From Timema cristinae (Eukaryota; Arthropoda; Insecta; Phasmatodea; Timematidae), in contig JBCFYV010011164.1 in assembly GCA_039000515.1 (NCBI GenBank), forward strand, positions 38,946,363 to 39,010,362: DNA of 64,000 nucleotides, in the 5' to 3' direction. Below the pieces are notes generated by a model. It saw nothing but the letters and a program-made list of their open reading frames with translations, ran no database searches and was not told the DNA's origin. The position numbers were made by a program, and so were the translations under genes. Shown in pieces: positions 33,796 through 45,464 of this stretch (position 1 is its first letter; each line of letters opens with the position of its first letter).

Positions 33796-35737
33796 GACCA
33801 GTGGTTCCCAAATACCTACCAGTCAAGGACCTCCCAAGAGACTCTTTGAGATCGGTGAAACCCCGTTTATACTAATCATCAGACTGTGACGTTGTCACAG
33901 ACATAATGCAAACATGGACGATCTGGCTCACCTGATCTGGTCCCCTTTGACTGGGCTGGATCTCGACTTCATGAAACACGCGCACTCAACTCCACTCAAC
34001 ATCACGCGGCTTACTGACCGCCCGTGGCTCGAGGCCCGATTAGAGCAAGACTCGGACAATTGAACATCAAGATGCGCTAACCCGTATGCGCCGACGGTTG
34101 TGTTCGAGTGAAACAAGACTCATCCACCGGCGCGTGATTTGAAATTATCACGAGAATAATCGAGATTTCTGTCGAAGCAACGTACACCCCTCTCCCTTCG
34201 TCCCAGTGTGATTCCCGCCGTTTGTGAACACGTGATTGACTTTGTACAGTATATAACGGCTGGACTGTGTAGTGATGTCACTCATTTCTATGCACTCGAT
34301 TAAGTGAGACACTTGTCTTAGATTTAGACGTAGGTCGTTGTTCGACGTTTTCTAAATTATGTTTGGGTTAAATTGTTCAAAATTTAAGTTTCAACTTTAA
34401 ATATAAATCATGATTACTAATAGCTATATTTCTCTGAGACTGCAGGATTTGCCTGTCAGCCATTATGGTTTATGCGCTAGCTTTTTTCTTTGTACTTAAC
34501 GTTGTGTCCGCCTCACGGACGGGTTGGAACTTTAGCATGTCGCCATCTTGGGGCGCTAATTATTTCTGTTTAACGTGTAACTTATTTTAAAATAGTTGTT
34601 CTGCTTGCTAAAAGTTAAAGATTTGTTACGATTGTGATTCCTTTTAATTTGTTACTCAACTCGGGGGGCGCGAGCCCGTGCACCCAGCACATTGGTCATT
34701 ACAATAATAATAATTAGATTGTACTAATTTGATTGGGATCTATTGTAACAGGTTAGGTTTAGGTAAATCATTTTCTCTGTCGCGCCTTACTATGGCAGTC
34801 TATTATAAAACTTCATACTTATGTCAATATAGTGTCGGCATCGCCAGGTCGTGTAGACCTATACCTATTACTTGTATTTAACTTTCCTGCTAGGTTAGTC
34901 GCCTTCTGCGAGGGTCAATTTAATTATGGCTACGTTGGTATTAATCATTCTGTTTTCTCTTAACGACTTGGGGTCTTGCCCCTTTATTTATTGTTTACTT
35001 CGGCCCTTATCGGCCAGTCACTCGACTTTCCTAGAGTGCCTCGCTCTTGTATGTCTGCTAGTTGTTTGTAGAATAAAATAAACTCTCTTGTAACTTACCT
35101 ACCTTTTATTTATTGTAATTTGAACCTATCAAATCATATTAAGGGGGGTTACAAGACTTTAAATTATTCTATGTATAGAAAATAGCCCTCCTCCCCCTTA
35201 TTATTAATTTATGTTAGAAACCCACGAAACTGAGAATTTGGCTCATTAAATCCGAGTCAAATGTGTTTTTACATACTTTCATTTTTAAACACGCTCAAGA
35301 TGTAATAATAATCAATATATTAGTAATAGTAAACACAAAAAAGGTTATTAAGCCTACATAAAAATGTTATCAATTATGAATAAGTTCACATTTATTCATT
35401 TGGGCCTAGTATTAGTGAGATAGTGAAACTTCTTATTTTATTTCCCATCTCTCCTTGATTATCAGGTTGAAGGCTGGAAACTTTGACTAGAAAATCCGAA
35501 TGCATGTCAAGTCTATTTCTATACGTGTTTTTCATGTAGCACAGAGTCAAAATGCTTGTTCATACCGGTAAGTTGTACAAAAAGGCACTGTGCAGGTGTG
35601 TGAGGGGTGGGGGAGCTTTTTATGGATTAAGATTAGGCCTACTCTTGTTTAATTATTATTTTAACTTTTTTTTTTAAATTATTTTGGTGGTTGTCGTGGA
35701 CTCCCGGGGGGTCTACGGATTACCTTATGGGACCACC
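33796..35737. mobile_element. hAT-like non-autonomous element inside the SINE
   Basis: Begins CAGTGGTTCCCAAATACCT, a typical hAT-type terminus. The other end, read inward, is GTGGTCCCATAAGG followed by CCCCGGGAGTCC, an imperfect inverted match. Without the solo LTR it is about 670 bp and has no transposase frame. I could not confirm an 8-bp target duplication, so the exact ends and the superfamily are tentative. Confidence 0.45.
33885..35153 (+). mobile_element. Solo LTR of the gypsy family
   Basis: 1269 bp from TGTGACGTTGTCACAG to GGGGTTACA, in the opposite orientation to the full element at 21610-29389, with AGAC target duplications at 33881-33884 and 35154-35157. It differs from the full element's LTRs by many substitutions and has one 35-bp unit (34526-34560) where they have two. 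A solo LTR with intact duplication implies recombination between the LTRs of an older insertion. Confidence 0.93.
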
Positions 35738-35932
35738 GATGATGGGGAGATATGAGTTTTCATCTTGATCGGGTGTGTTGAAGGTGGTTTTTCCTAATTT
35801 AATTTAAAAATCTCCCTTCAAGCAAATGTGAGTACATTTTCTCTAAATTAAATCTACCTCATCCCTGACATATTAACATATCTGGTACATATATTCATAT
35901 ATTGGAAGGGTAGTAAGACGCGGTGCTAAAAT

Positions 35933-36839
35933 ATACAATACATAGAGCATTACACCATCACTTAATACTCAATTTGCAATGTTATAATTAGTGACACCAA
36001 ATATTTTTTATTAATTTCTAAGTCTAAAACAAAGTAAAATATGAAAAGGGTTGTTTTTGAGATTGTCACATTCATTAACGTGAGGGAAGGTGGAAATACC
36101 ACGGCGATAAAACACACATGTTGAAACCATTTCATAGTCTAACATCAGAGATTCGAGCCTTGACCTCCCCACCACCGACTTTCTCATATTTACGCTTGGG
36201 ACGCCTCAGACCGTGTGACACTGAGTTTGTTGATACAGTTCATTTCTATAGGAAAAAATCTTTTATAAATACAAACCAGTAATATCTACCCAAAATTGAT
36301 GGCGTTTTAATAAATTTCTAGTGTTATTTTATAGTTAAAATATTTATTTAAATTAACAGCTGAAATATATGATCTTGAAGTATGAATACATAAATAAGAC
36401 CGGTAACTTATCTATATGAGAGAAAGATGGGGTTAGAATCTTCGTTGTGTGTAACTGAGGTTAGATTCCAAATTAGTTCTCCCCACTTAATCTACAAAAA
36501 TGCGGTACACTTTCTCTAAATATAAACTTAATCTGCCTTAAAACCATTTAAGTTATTAGTACATAAGTGTATAGCCCCAACAGGTAGAAGACGTGGTTAC
36601 AAAAATTATCACTCATATTATTCCGTTCCTTATGAAAATTGGACTTAAGTCCAAACGAACCTACAGACCGAGTACACATAATATAAATGAAGCTATCAAA
36701 CGGTTGAAGGACTACTTCTATCTAACAACCTTGTGAAGATAAATACAGTCTACATATTTTACTTTCTCTCAACACTCGGAGAAAAGTATTGTGATCGTCA
36801 AAAAATCGAACTCAAAATTTGATTAATGTCGGCGTTCTT
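35933..36839. repeat. Two SINE copies in spacer
   Basis: 36060-36240 is an inverted copy (GATTCGAGCCTTGACCTCCC, GACGCCTCAGACCGTGTGAC). 36420-36605 is a plus-strand copy (GCGGTACACTTTCTCTAAAT, TAGCCCCAACAGGTAGAAGA). The rest is AT-rich spacer. Confidence 0.5.
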
Positions 36840-38530
36840 GACCCCTGAAACTAAAAAAGGGTTTACCATGCCGTCTCTTTGTACCTCAGGCTATAGCCAA
36901 ACTATTTAACCGATTGGGCTAAAACTCGATATCCAGATCTTCATAAGGTCCCCCCAAGTTTTTATACTAGACATCGAACGCTATAATAAAGGGTAGTTAC
37001 TGAAACGCTAAAAAAAATATATATATATATATATTTTCTCAAAGCTCGCTATAACGATTTTGATTAAATTTTAAATTAGACACTATTTATCATTAAACAA
37101 GATGGTAATTCTAATTTCTTATAAAATGACTTGTAGGTACGTTAAATGGGGAAATTTTGTTCATTTTCATAGTTTCTCCTCAACTATTTGAGATAGCGCA
37201 ATATCTTATCATTGTAAGTTAGTTATAGTACTATTAATTTACAAATCTTGTATATAAAATATATTTTGGTGAAATCAATAATTTTTTAGTTATAAACAAA
37301 TATATTATTATACTTTTTAATTCATGTCCTTGATAATTAATTTGATTCTTTACTTTTGGCGACAAGCTGTTATCTTTCTATTTTTCTGTACAGTGTTCAG
37401 TTCCAAATTACATGTAGTAAGTAAATAACAGTGTATATGAATTCATTTATGATCTTGGTGTAGTATTTATACACAAATATATACTTAATATTTCGTTACA
37501 TAAATCTTAAGTTTTAGCAAATGTATATTTTATGAAAAAAGGGAGTTATATTTTGTGCGGTGCGCCGTACCATTTATTTCACAAATGCTGTTACATATAA
37601 TGGTATAAAATATGTCAAAATGTCAGTGGAATACTTATGTGATAACATCATGTGAAGAATGAATCTGTCGACATGTGACCGATTATCTACCATATCAATA
37701 AATGTTTAACCAAACAAAACATATATGGTCATGCTGCTTACACATTTGTTCAAAGTAGCCCTGTCAGCTAGGATACACACTGCACCGTGATGTAGCATGT
37801 AATGATAGTAGAGCTATCGATTGCTGACACCATGAATTCAATGATAATTCATCTTGGACTTATACCTTTCAATGTTATATAGCTCATCCATTGCGTTCCA
37901 GTATCTGAATAAGATAACATTAAATAATTAATATTGTGATCCAAAATGTTTCAAAGTGTTTCATACATTTTAAATTTTTCTAAACACCTCAGGCGAGAAA
38001 TATTGTGAATGTAAAATTAAAAAAAATCAAACTCAATATTTTGGTAAATGTAGACGTTTCATAATACCTGAGAATGAAAAAGTTGTTCTCGTGGTTCTGT
38101 TGTCTGTCTGTGTTTTGTGTATCGGCGTTGAAGTGAGATATTTTACAATCAGCTTAAAACTTGGAATCTATGGTTTCATAAGGTTCCTCAAAAGTTTGAA
38201 TTAGATATAAAACTCTAAAATTTAAGATAGTTACTGTAGTAAAATTAAAAATTAGAATTTCTCAAATAACGAGTTTGATCAAAATTTGTATTTTGGTATT
38301 TTTGTCATTACAAACAAAATGCTAATTCTCATTAGCGTGAAGTGACTTTGTAGATACTTTACATAAGCAGAAATTTCCAATTTTATCATCTATACGTAAC
38401 TATTAGATAAAAAATATGTTAGAGTATTTCAAATATAATAACTTCTATACGAATATATGTTATAAAGTCAGTAGTTTCTGAGGTATAAATTAATTACTCA
38501 TATATAATATATATATAATATAAGGTGAAT
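36770..38530 (+). repeat. Two diverged direct copies of an unnamed repeat
   Basis: 36770-37310 and 37975-38530 match in order over about 540 bp: AAGTATTGTGATCGTC / AATATTGTGAATGTAA; GAAACTAAAAAAGGG / GAATGAAAAAGTTG; CTTCATAAGGTCCCCC / TTTCATAAGGTTCCTC; AGGGTAGTTACTG / AAGATAGTTACTG; ATGGTAATTCTAATTTC / ATGCTAATTCTCATTAG. Neither copy codes for protein. A third, shorter relative is near 1920-2070. The sequence between them (37311-37974) is unassigned. Confidence 0.6.
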
Positions 38531-39040
38531 TTTAATTGTCATCAAATATTATAGGGTGGATCCCCAGCAACCAAAACTAAGAAAAGTCATATATAACATG
38601 GCTATGAAACGCTTAGTTTCTGAGATAAATATTGTTTTTTGTTAAATTAATAAGCAGTGCAATTAGACAAGAAAATGTTTAAAATAGACAAACAAAATCA
38701 TTGAACAGAAAATCTTATAAATAAAAATGAATGGCTAAATGTGTTGCTAACCGCTAAACTCGAGAACGGCTGGACCAATTCGGCTAATTTTTTTCTCTAA
38801 TATTCGTTGAAGTCCGAGGAAGGTTTTTATGAAGAGAAAAATTGGAAAAATTGCACTGAAAAACGTAAAAACAACATTTTTCTTTTTCCCATTCAAACTG
38901 TTCCTAGATTTCAATTATAGGGATGGCGAACTGAGATAGATCAATCGGAGAATCGATTTTTTTTTTGGTCGTGAAGATAGATTTGAGCAATGAATCGATT
39001 AAATGAATCGGTCTCAGACACCCTAAAATTGACTTTCAAT

Positions 39041-39850
39041 TAATTTACTTACTGTTTCATTTTATTCAAATAAAACAAAAGAGTACCAAACCATAATATA
39101 AAGAAAAAAACATTTGAAATTTAATTAGTAACTTTGAATGCATCCGTAGATTTGACACTTTCTCTTTATGAACGTAACCATAAAAATAATATAAACTACT
39201 TGAATGCATCCTTAAATTTGACACTTTCTCTTTCTACGATATATAATTTGACTTTGACAGATTTTCAGTAGATTCTCAATTAGTACGTGTTATTTTCTTG
39301 GTTGTGTTTAATATTCACTTCTCAATCGACACATTTACTTATTGTTTCGTTTTATTCAAATAAAACAAAAGAGTACCAAACCATAATATAAAGAAAAACC
39401 ATATACAATTTGACTTTGACAGTTTTTCAGTAGATTCTCAATTTGTGGGTGTTATTTTCTTTGTTGTGTTTAATCCTCGCTTCTCAATCGACACATTTAC
39501 TTATTGTTTCGTTTTATTCAAATAAAACAAAAGAGTAACAAACCATAATATAAAGAAAAAACATTATACAATTTTTTACAGTTTTTCATTAGATTCTCAA
39601 TTTATGCGTGTTATTTTCTTTGTTGTGTTTAATCTTCGCTTCTCAATCGACACATTTACTTATTGTTTAATTTTATTCAAATAAAACAAAAGAGTACCAA
39701 ACCATAATATATAGAAAAAACATTTGAAATGTAATTAATAACATTATATTAATTTTAAGGTTAAGTTCATAATTATAAACTACTTGAATGCATTCGTAGA
39801 TTTAACACTTTCTCTTTCAACGATATACAGTTTGAAGCTCCTCGATTTAT
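39041..39850 (+). repeat. Tandem repeats in the Helitron leader
   Basis: Four units start near 39041, 39330, 39490 and 39650, each containing TTTACTTA(C/T)TGTTT, the palindrome GTTTTATTCAAATAAAAC (or a one-base variant) and AAGAGTA(C/A)CAAACCATAA. The first unit has about 130 extra bp including ACTTGAATGCATCC, which reappears after the fourth. Confidence 0.7.
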
Positions 39851-39908
39851 CTTTGGTTGATTGGTTTATTTTGTGTGTGTTTCCATTTAAACTCAGTCCA
39901 AGACTCAT

Positions 39909-39926
39909 GCCGCCTATAAAAGGCGG
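39909..39926 (+). promoter_or_regulatory. TATA box within a short hairpin
   Basis: TATAAAA (39915-39921) sits inside CCGCCTATAAAAGGCGG, where CCGCCT and AGGCGG form a 6-bp inverted repeat. It lies about 45 bp before the first ATG of the Helitron gene, so it is a plausible core promoter. Confidence 0.55.
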
Positions 39927-40408
39927 GCGGAGCAATTTGGGTTGAAGAACTCTAAATGCTAGGAAAAAAGCTAATTTTCATTCTAATCGGACTGCATAGC
40001 AACATGAAGAGCGAAATGAAATTGAAAGGATTCGGATATCACAAACCCCTCGTAGCATGTCATCCAGCTAATAATCTTGCAGGTTTGAAACGAGCTGCTT
40101 TCAGTTACGATGTTTCAATTGACTACAGTGCCTACCAATGCGTTTCTATTGGATCTATGAGCTAAGTTTGCCCACATTGTAAGGCATTGAAATACCAAAA
40201 TGAAGCCGTTGGATTGTGTTGCGCAAAATGTCAAAGTGAAATTAGTGCCATTGGTTCCACCACCAGAGCCATTGTACTCATTGGTTTCAGGAAAAGGAAC
40301 AGATTCAATACATTTCCTTACTAATATCCAAAAATATAACAACTGCTTCCAAATTACTTCATTTGGGCAACAAATGTATTTCGGGACAACTTAATGCCAA
40401 CTTTCAAA

Positions 40409-40505
40409 GTAATATATAACAAACAGACCTATCCCCGTATTGATTGTTTATTTTATTTTATAGTTTTTGTAACAAAAGTAATAAACCTGTCTTTTTAATT
40501 CACAG
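40409..40505 (+). other. Putative intron 1 of the Helitron gene
   Basis: GTAATA ... TTTTTAATTCACAG, 97 bp, with a pyrimidine-rich 3' end. Removing it joins RDNLMPTFK to IQGQIYHRASSLLPV in one frame (phase 0), matching the continuous order I know for intronless relatives. Confidence 0.7.
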
Positions 40506-41001
40506 ATACAAGGTCAAATATATCACCGAGCAAGTTCACTGTTGCCGGTGTCACATGGCGACTACAAATTCTTGCAAATTTATTTCATGGGCAATTCAAC
40601 ACAAGAAATTGATCTGCGTTGTGCACATAACTGTTCAGTGAAGAGGTCTATTGTGGAAGAATTACAAACTTTCTTTCATCAACACAATTAGTTGATTACA
40701 TTGTTCAAAACTGCACTGGATCTCATACCATATGATAATCACAAAATTGTAATCAGAGCTGATATAACTCCTGTGGGCCAACATGCAAGACGTTTCAATG
40801 CACCAACAATGGATGAAGTGGACATTGTTATAGTTGGAGAAAATTTGGAAGCCCGTGATATTGTTTTACATCGCCGGAATAATCAGTTACAGTGTGTGTA
40901 TGAAACACACCGCTCATGTGATGCGCTACAATATTCCATCATGTTTTGGCAAGTTGAACATAGTTATCACTTCTCAATAAAGATGAGAAATCCCCTTAAA
41001 G

Positions 41002-41102
41002 GTAATTACAAATTTGGTTTAGCAATGGAGATTTTGTACCAGCTATTATATGTATTATATGCAAGTTCAATCACTGTCATTAAAACAATAATTTATTTAC
41101 AG
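41002..41102 (+). other. Putative intron 2 of the Helitron gene
   Basis: GTAATT ... ATAATTTATTTACAG, 101 bp. Removing it joins RNPLKG to AEINKKVSSINYYS in the same frame (phase 1), again restoring the order seen in relatives. Confidence 0.7.
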
Positions 41103-41787
41103 GTGCCGAAATCAACAAAAAAGTCAGTTCAATAAACTATTATTCATAACACCTGATGGTTCGTGAAAATGAAGACAATCAAATCTTGAAATGTCAGCGA
41201 ATATTTCACCGATATGCTGTTGATATGTATGTCAAAATTGAAACATAGCGATTGAAATTCATCAGGTTGAACCAGACCAAACTCCGTTTTGAAGAGTATA
41301 TTCACCTTCGAGATGCGATTAATAACGATGGAAATTCAGAGAATGTCGGCCGGATGACAATTCTTCCAGCAACATACATCGGAAGTCCTCGACATAAGCA
41401 TGAATATGCTCAAGATGCCATGTCGTATGTTCGTCATTATGACACAGAAGATTTATTTATCACATTCATGTGCAATCCGCAGTGGATAGAAATCAAACTT
41501 GCGTTATTCCCTGGTCAATCACCCATTGATCGCCATGACATTACGGCAAGAGTCTTCAAACAAAAGTTGAAATCTTTAATGGAATTCATTGTGAAACATA
41601 GCGTGTTAGGCGTGTTTCACTGCTGGATGTATTTTGTGGAGTGGCAGAAACGTGGATTGCCTCATGAACATATTCTGATTTGGTTGGTTGAGAAGATAAG
41701 ACCAAATGAAGTTGATGAAGTGATATCAGCTGAAATCCTTGATGAAAAAGTAGATCCAGGCTTGCGTGAAGTAGTTATAAAAAAAAC

Positions 41788-42741
41788 ATGATTCATGGTC
41801 CCTGTGGAACACTTAATCAAAATTCGCCGTGTATGTTGGATGGTAAATGTTCGAAGCGTTATCCACGGGAATTAGTAGCAGAAACAATTACCGGAAACGT
41901 GGGTTATCCACTGTATCGTCGCCATTCGATTGCAGACAGCGAAAGATCAACAATTTTCAAAGTTAATAAACAATACATTAAAATTGATAATCATTGGTTT
42001 GTTCCATATTCACCGATCCTATCAAAGACTTTCAAGGCGCAAATCAATGTTGAATCTTGCCATTCCATGAAATCTATCAAATACATTTGTAAATATGTAA
42101 CCAAAGAAAGTGAAATGGCTGTGATTTGATTTGGTGCAGAGAATTACAATGACGAAGTTACCCAATACCAAATGGACCTGTATGTTAGCACTAATAAAGC
42201 AATTTGACGATTTTTTTATTTTCCCATTCATGAAAGACACCCCACTGTTGTTCACTTAGCCATACACTTAGAAAATGGTCAAAGAGTATATTTCACTGCA
42301 CAGAACACATTAAAACGAGCTGTTCAATCACCACCTACAACCTTGACCTGTTTTTTTGAAATGTGTCATAATGATGATTTTGCCCGAACACTGCTATACT
42401 CCGAAATGCCAAAATATTATGCTTAGAATCAATACACAAGGAAATTTCAACCACGGAAACAAGGAAAACCAGTTCCAGGTTACCCAAATGTATATTCCAC
42501 CAATGCAATAGGTCGAATTTATTCAGTCCATCCAAGTAAAGATGAGTGTTTTTATATGCGATTGCTATTTGTCAATGTTCGAGGCCCAAGATCATTCCAA
42601 CAGTTACGAACTGATAATGGTGAATTGTGTGACTCTTACAGAAAAGCCTGTCAACGTTTTTAACTGTTAGAAAATGACGCTCATTGGGATCAAACTCTCA
42701 ATGATGCTATAATTTCTTCACAAGCTCATCAAATACGAACA
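41788..42741 (+). pseudogene. Helitron central region with tyrosine motif
   Basis: MIHGPCGTLNQNSPCM and GKCSKRYPRELVAETITGN lead to SIKYICKYVTKE, whose two tyrosines are the expected catalytic pair. After a TGA at 42127 the same frame continues with several nonsense codons: RHPTVVHLAIHLENGQRVYF, YSVHPSKDECFYMRLLFVNV. All are family hallmarks between Rep and helicase. Confidence 0.8.
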
Positions 42742-44339
42742 TTGTTTTCTATAATTATATCAACATGCTTCCCATCAAAACCAATTGATTTATGGATCAA
42801 ATACATAGATGATATGTGTGACGATATCTTACATCAAATGAGCATTAGAACAGGAAATCCAAATTTACAAGTCAGTGAAGAAATTTACAATGAGGCGTTA
42901 ATATCAATTGAGGACATGTGCTTGATGATGTCAAACAAAGTATTATCTCAATTAGGCATAGCCGCACCCAATTGCCCGATGCACGACGCCTTTAATCAAG
43001 AGTTGTAACGAGAAATACTGTACGATATCGATGCTTTAAGAGAATCAGTCCGAATAAATCTTCCGCTGTTGAACCAACAACAAAAGTATATATTTGATAC
43101 TCTTATGGAAGTTGTACATGATGAAACTGGAGGGATTTACTTATTGAACGCTCCCGGTTTTACAGGAAAAACTTTTTTGATTTCTTTGATTTTAGCAACA
43201 ATTCGATCATACAATGAAATTGCACTTGCACTTGCATCATCAGGTATTGCAGCTACATTGTTGGAAGGTGGTTGAACAGCCCATTCAGCGCTAAAATTGC
43301 CGTTGACTATGCAAAGAAATGAAACTCTGATCTGCAACATTTCGAAGAACTCTGCAATGGCAAAGGATTTGGTGGTGCGATGATTTTGTTAGCAGGAGAT
43401 TTTCGTCAAACATTGCCAGTGATTCCACGGTCAACGCAAGCTGATGAACTTAATGCATTTATAAAGTCCTCCATTTTGTGTAAACACTTAAAAATACTAA
43501 ATTTAAGCAAGAATATGCGTGTCGAGTTGCAAAATGATCGATCTGGAGAAATATTTTCAAAACAACTCATTGACATAGTTAATAGCAACTTCGCTTTAGA
43601 CTCTTTCACTGGCTGCATTACCTTTCCTGACCAATTTTGTCAGTTTACTGATTCAAAAACCGAACTCATTTAAAAGGTGTTCCCAAACGTTGCTTAAAAT
43701 TACAGATATCATATTTGGTTGAGCAAACGAGCTATATTGGCTCCAAAAAACATGGATGTAAATGAATTAATGTTCAAAATTCAAAATTAAATTGCCGGTG
43801 AATTGAGGACATACAAATCAGTTGATTCCGCTACTAACCAAGATGATGTCGTCAGCTATCCACCCGAATTTTTGAACTCGCTGGATTTGCCAGGATTGCC
43901 GCCTCACAATCTTCATATAAAGGTCATATCGGTGATCATAATGTTGCGAAATATCAACCAACCACGTCTTTGTAACGGCACACGTCTAGCGGTGAAAAAA
44001 TTACTGAACAACGTGATCGAAGCAACCACTGTAAAGGGAAAGTATAAAGGAGAAGACTTTTTGATACCACGCATCCCAATGATTCCGACTGACATACCAT
44101 TTGAATTTAAACGACTGCACTTTCCAGTGCGGCTTGCTTTCGCTATGACCATAAATAAATCCCAGGGGCAGTCATTGAGTGTTTGCGTCATTAATCTTGG
44201 AAACCCATGTTTCTCGCATGGCCAATTGTATGTTACCTATTCCCGTGCTGGAAAACCATCAGCTTGGTTTGTTTACGTGCCAGGTATTCAAACAAAAATA
44301 TCGTGTACCATAAAGCATTACAATGAAAATATCATTTAA
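42742..44339 (+). pseudogene. Helitron PIF1-like helicase region
   Basis: LWIKYIDDMCDDIL and LNQQQKYIFDTLM precede a damaged Walker A (APGFTGKTF, where relatives have two glycines). Next come ASSGIAATLLEGG, a stop, and TAHSALKLPL. At about 43374 KNSAMAK joins directly to FGGAMILLAGDFRQTLPVI, so the segment with the Walker B Asp-Glu is deleted. Later motifs NMRVELQND, FKRLHFPVRLAFAMTINKSQ and FSHGQLYVTYSRAG are intact, ending NENII and a stop at 44337-44339. Confidence 0.85.
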
Positions 44340-44450
44340 CACCATATTGCTAAAGTATTGCAGTGTACGAAATAGAAAAATGAATTTTGTAAGTAGTTGT
44401 TGTTTATGCTTATGACATTAAAAATACATAGAAAAGTATATTAACATTAT

Positions 44451-45089
44451 GCAAATTTATTGTTTATTCCACGGTAATTTTTGATAGTAAATAAATAATG
44501 TGATTACTCTGAAATACGTTTAAATTCAATTTTTTGTTTAAATTACACATTTATGACTTTATAGTATCATAAACTTATCTGTTCTGGTGACCATTACTGA
44601 AAACTAAAGATGTCATCACGACATGTGCACTTTATAAGCGACGCCATCACCAGAACTTTACCAGAAAAGATAAGTTTGTGGGACTGCCACAGTCCAATAG
44701 CTTTTGACAGAACGACGTCTGTCGGGTGAGCTAGTTTCATAATAAAATTGGTTAAAAGTGGTGGATACATCCTTAGAACCTGCGTCCCATGCTTTGTCGT
44801 ACTCTGTTGAATACATTTGAGGTGTTCCGTATTACATATTAGCTCACATCCATTTACGATGAGCTTTCTTAAAACCTCAACATGAGGCAAAAGAGTTGCG
44901 TAAACAATAGAATTTAAAAAATCTCAGAAATAAAATTCCATTAGTTTCCAATTTGATGATAGAGCAGGCCATTCCACGGATTAGATACGACCAACCAATC
45001 CTTGAGGAAAACCTTTAATAACTCTAAAACTAAACGTTTCTAGACCTATGTTGGTTGATGAGAATACACCACTATAATATTTGACACCA

Positions 45090-45092
<3 letters not shown>
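44451..45092. other. Spacer
   Basis: A 98-codon minus-strand frame at 44594-44890 has no recognisable motif. Nothing else seen. Confidence 0.4.

Positions 45093-45180
<88 letters not shown>
45093..45180 (+). repeat. Compound (CA)n(TA)n microsatellite
   Basis: A CA run of about 28 bp is followed directly by a TA run of about 60 bp. A minus-strand open frame over it (45046-45282) is just the repeat translated. Confidence 0.97.
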
Positions 45181-45181
<1 letters not shown>

Positions 45182-45464
45182 AAAGTGAAGGCAAAGCTTA
45201 ATTGCCTTATCCGTACTAAAATCACGTTTAAACTAATGTATTCTTTATTTATTAATAGTTTTCTATCGTTAATTTGTTGCAAGTTAATAATAACATTTTA
45301 TGGAAAAGTGTGGTTATTATGAAATTTTTTAAATGTTTGGTTTATCAAATTTAAGAAGTTTAAAAAATTTATATTAAAATTTTAGTAAAAATTCTTTGTT
45401 CTGAGGGAGATTAATCTTTTAAAACAAGCTTGAAATTTAAACAACCAACACTTGTTATTCTAAA

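Larger units (their letters stand above)
33738..35932 (+). repeat. SINE (head type C) split by a later insertion
   Basis: The 5' part (33738-33795) has CCACTTCGGTGGCCGCATGG and CATTCTCCTAATAGACTAGA. The 3' part resumes at about 35738 with CGATGATGGGGAGATATGAG and runs through TTTTTCCTAATTTAATTT to AAGGGTAGTAAGACGCGGTG at about 35930. The intervening 1.9 kb is a hAT-like element carrying a solo LTR. Confidence 0.65.
39959..41791 (+). pseudogene. Helitron Rep (HUH endonuclease) region
   Basis: Starts MLGKKLIFILIG and continues in pieces: AAFSYDVSIDYSAYQCVSIG, a Cys motif VCPHCKALKYQNEAVGLCC, then LVPLVPPPEPLYSLVSGKG. With introns 40409-40505 and 41002-41102 removed, one frame stays open from about 40212 to 41787 except for three nonsense codons and minor disruption near 40350. 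The Rep core ILPATYIGSPRHKHEY ... LFITFMCNPQW ... DRHDITARVFKQKL ... WQKRGLPHEHILIW contains the two HUH histidines (PHEH). An A run at 41781-41788 shifts the frame before the next block. Confidence 0.85.
38713..44450 (+). mobile_element. Decayed autonomous Helitron
   Basis: The 5' end TCTTATAAATAAAAATGAAT followed by CTCGAGAACGGCTGGACCAA is the typical terminus of an insect Helitron family. It is followed by a repeat-rich leader, a TATA box and one gene for a Rep-helicase protein, ending at 44339. I found no 3' hairpin followed by CTRR, so the 3' end is lost or unrecognised and the right boundary is approximate. Helitrons move as single strands cut by the HUH endonuclease domain of this protein; this copy is inactive. 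Confidence 0.85.

Noticed and set aside
44340..44500. Helitron 3' terminus
   Set aside because: I looked for a GC hairpin followed by CTRR and a host T after the stop codon and found none, so no terminus is claimed.
45046..45282. 78-residue minus-strand frame
   Set aside because: It is translation of the CA/TA microsatellite (alternating Ile-Tyr and Cys-Val).
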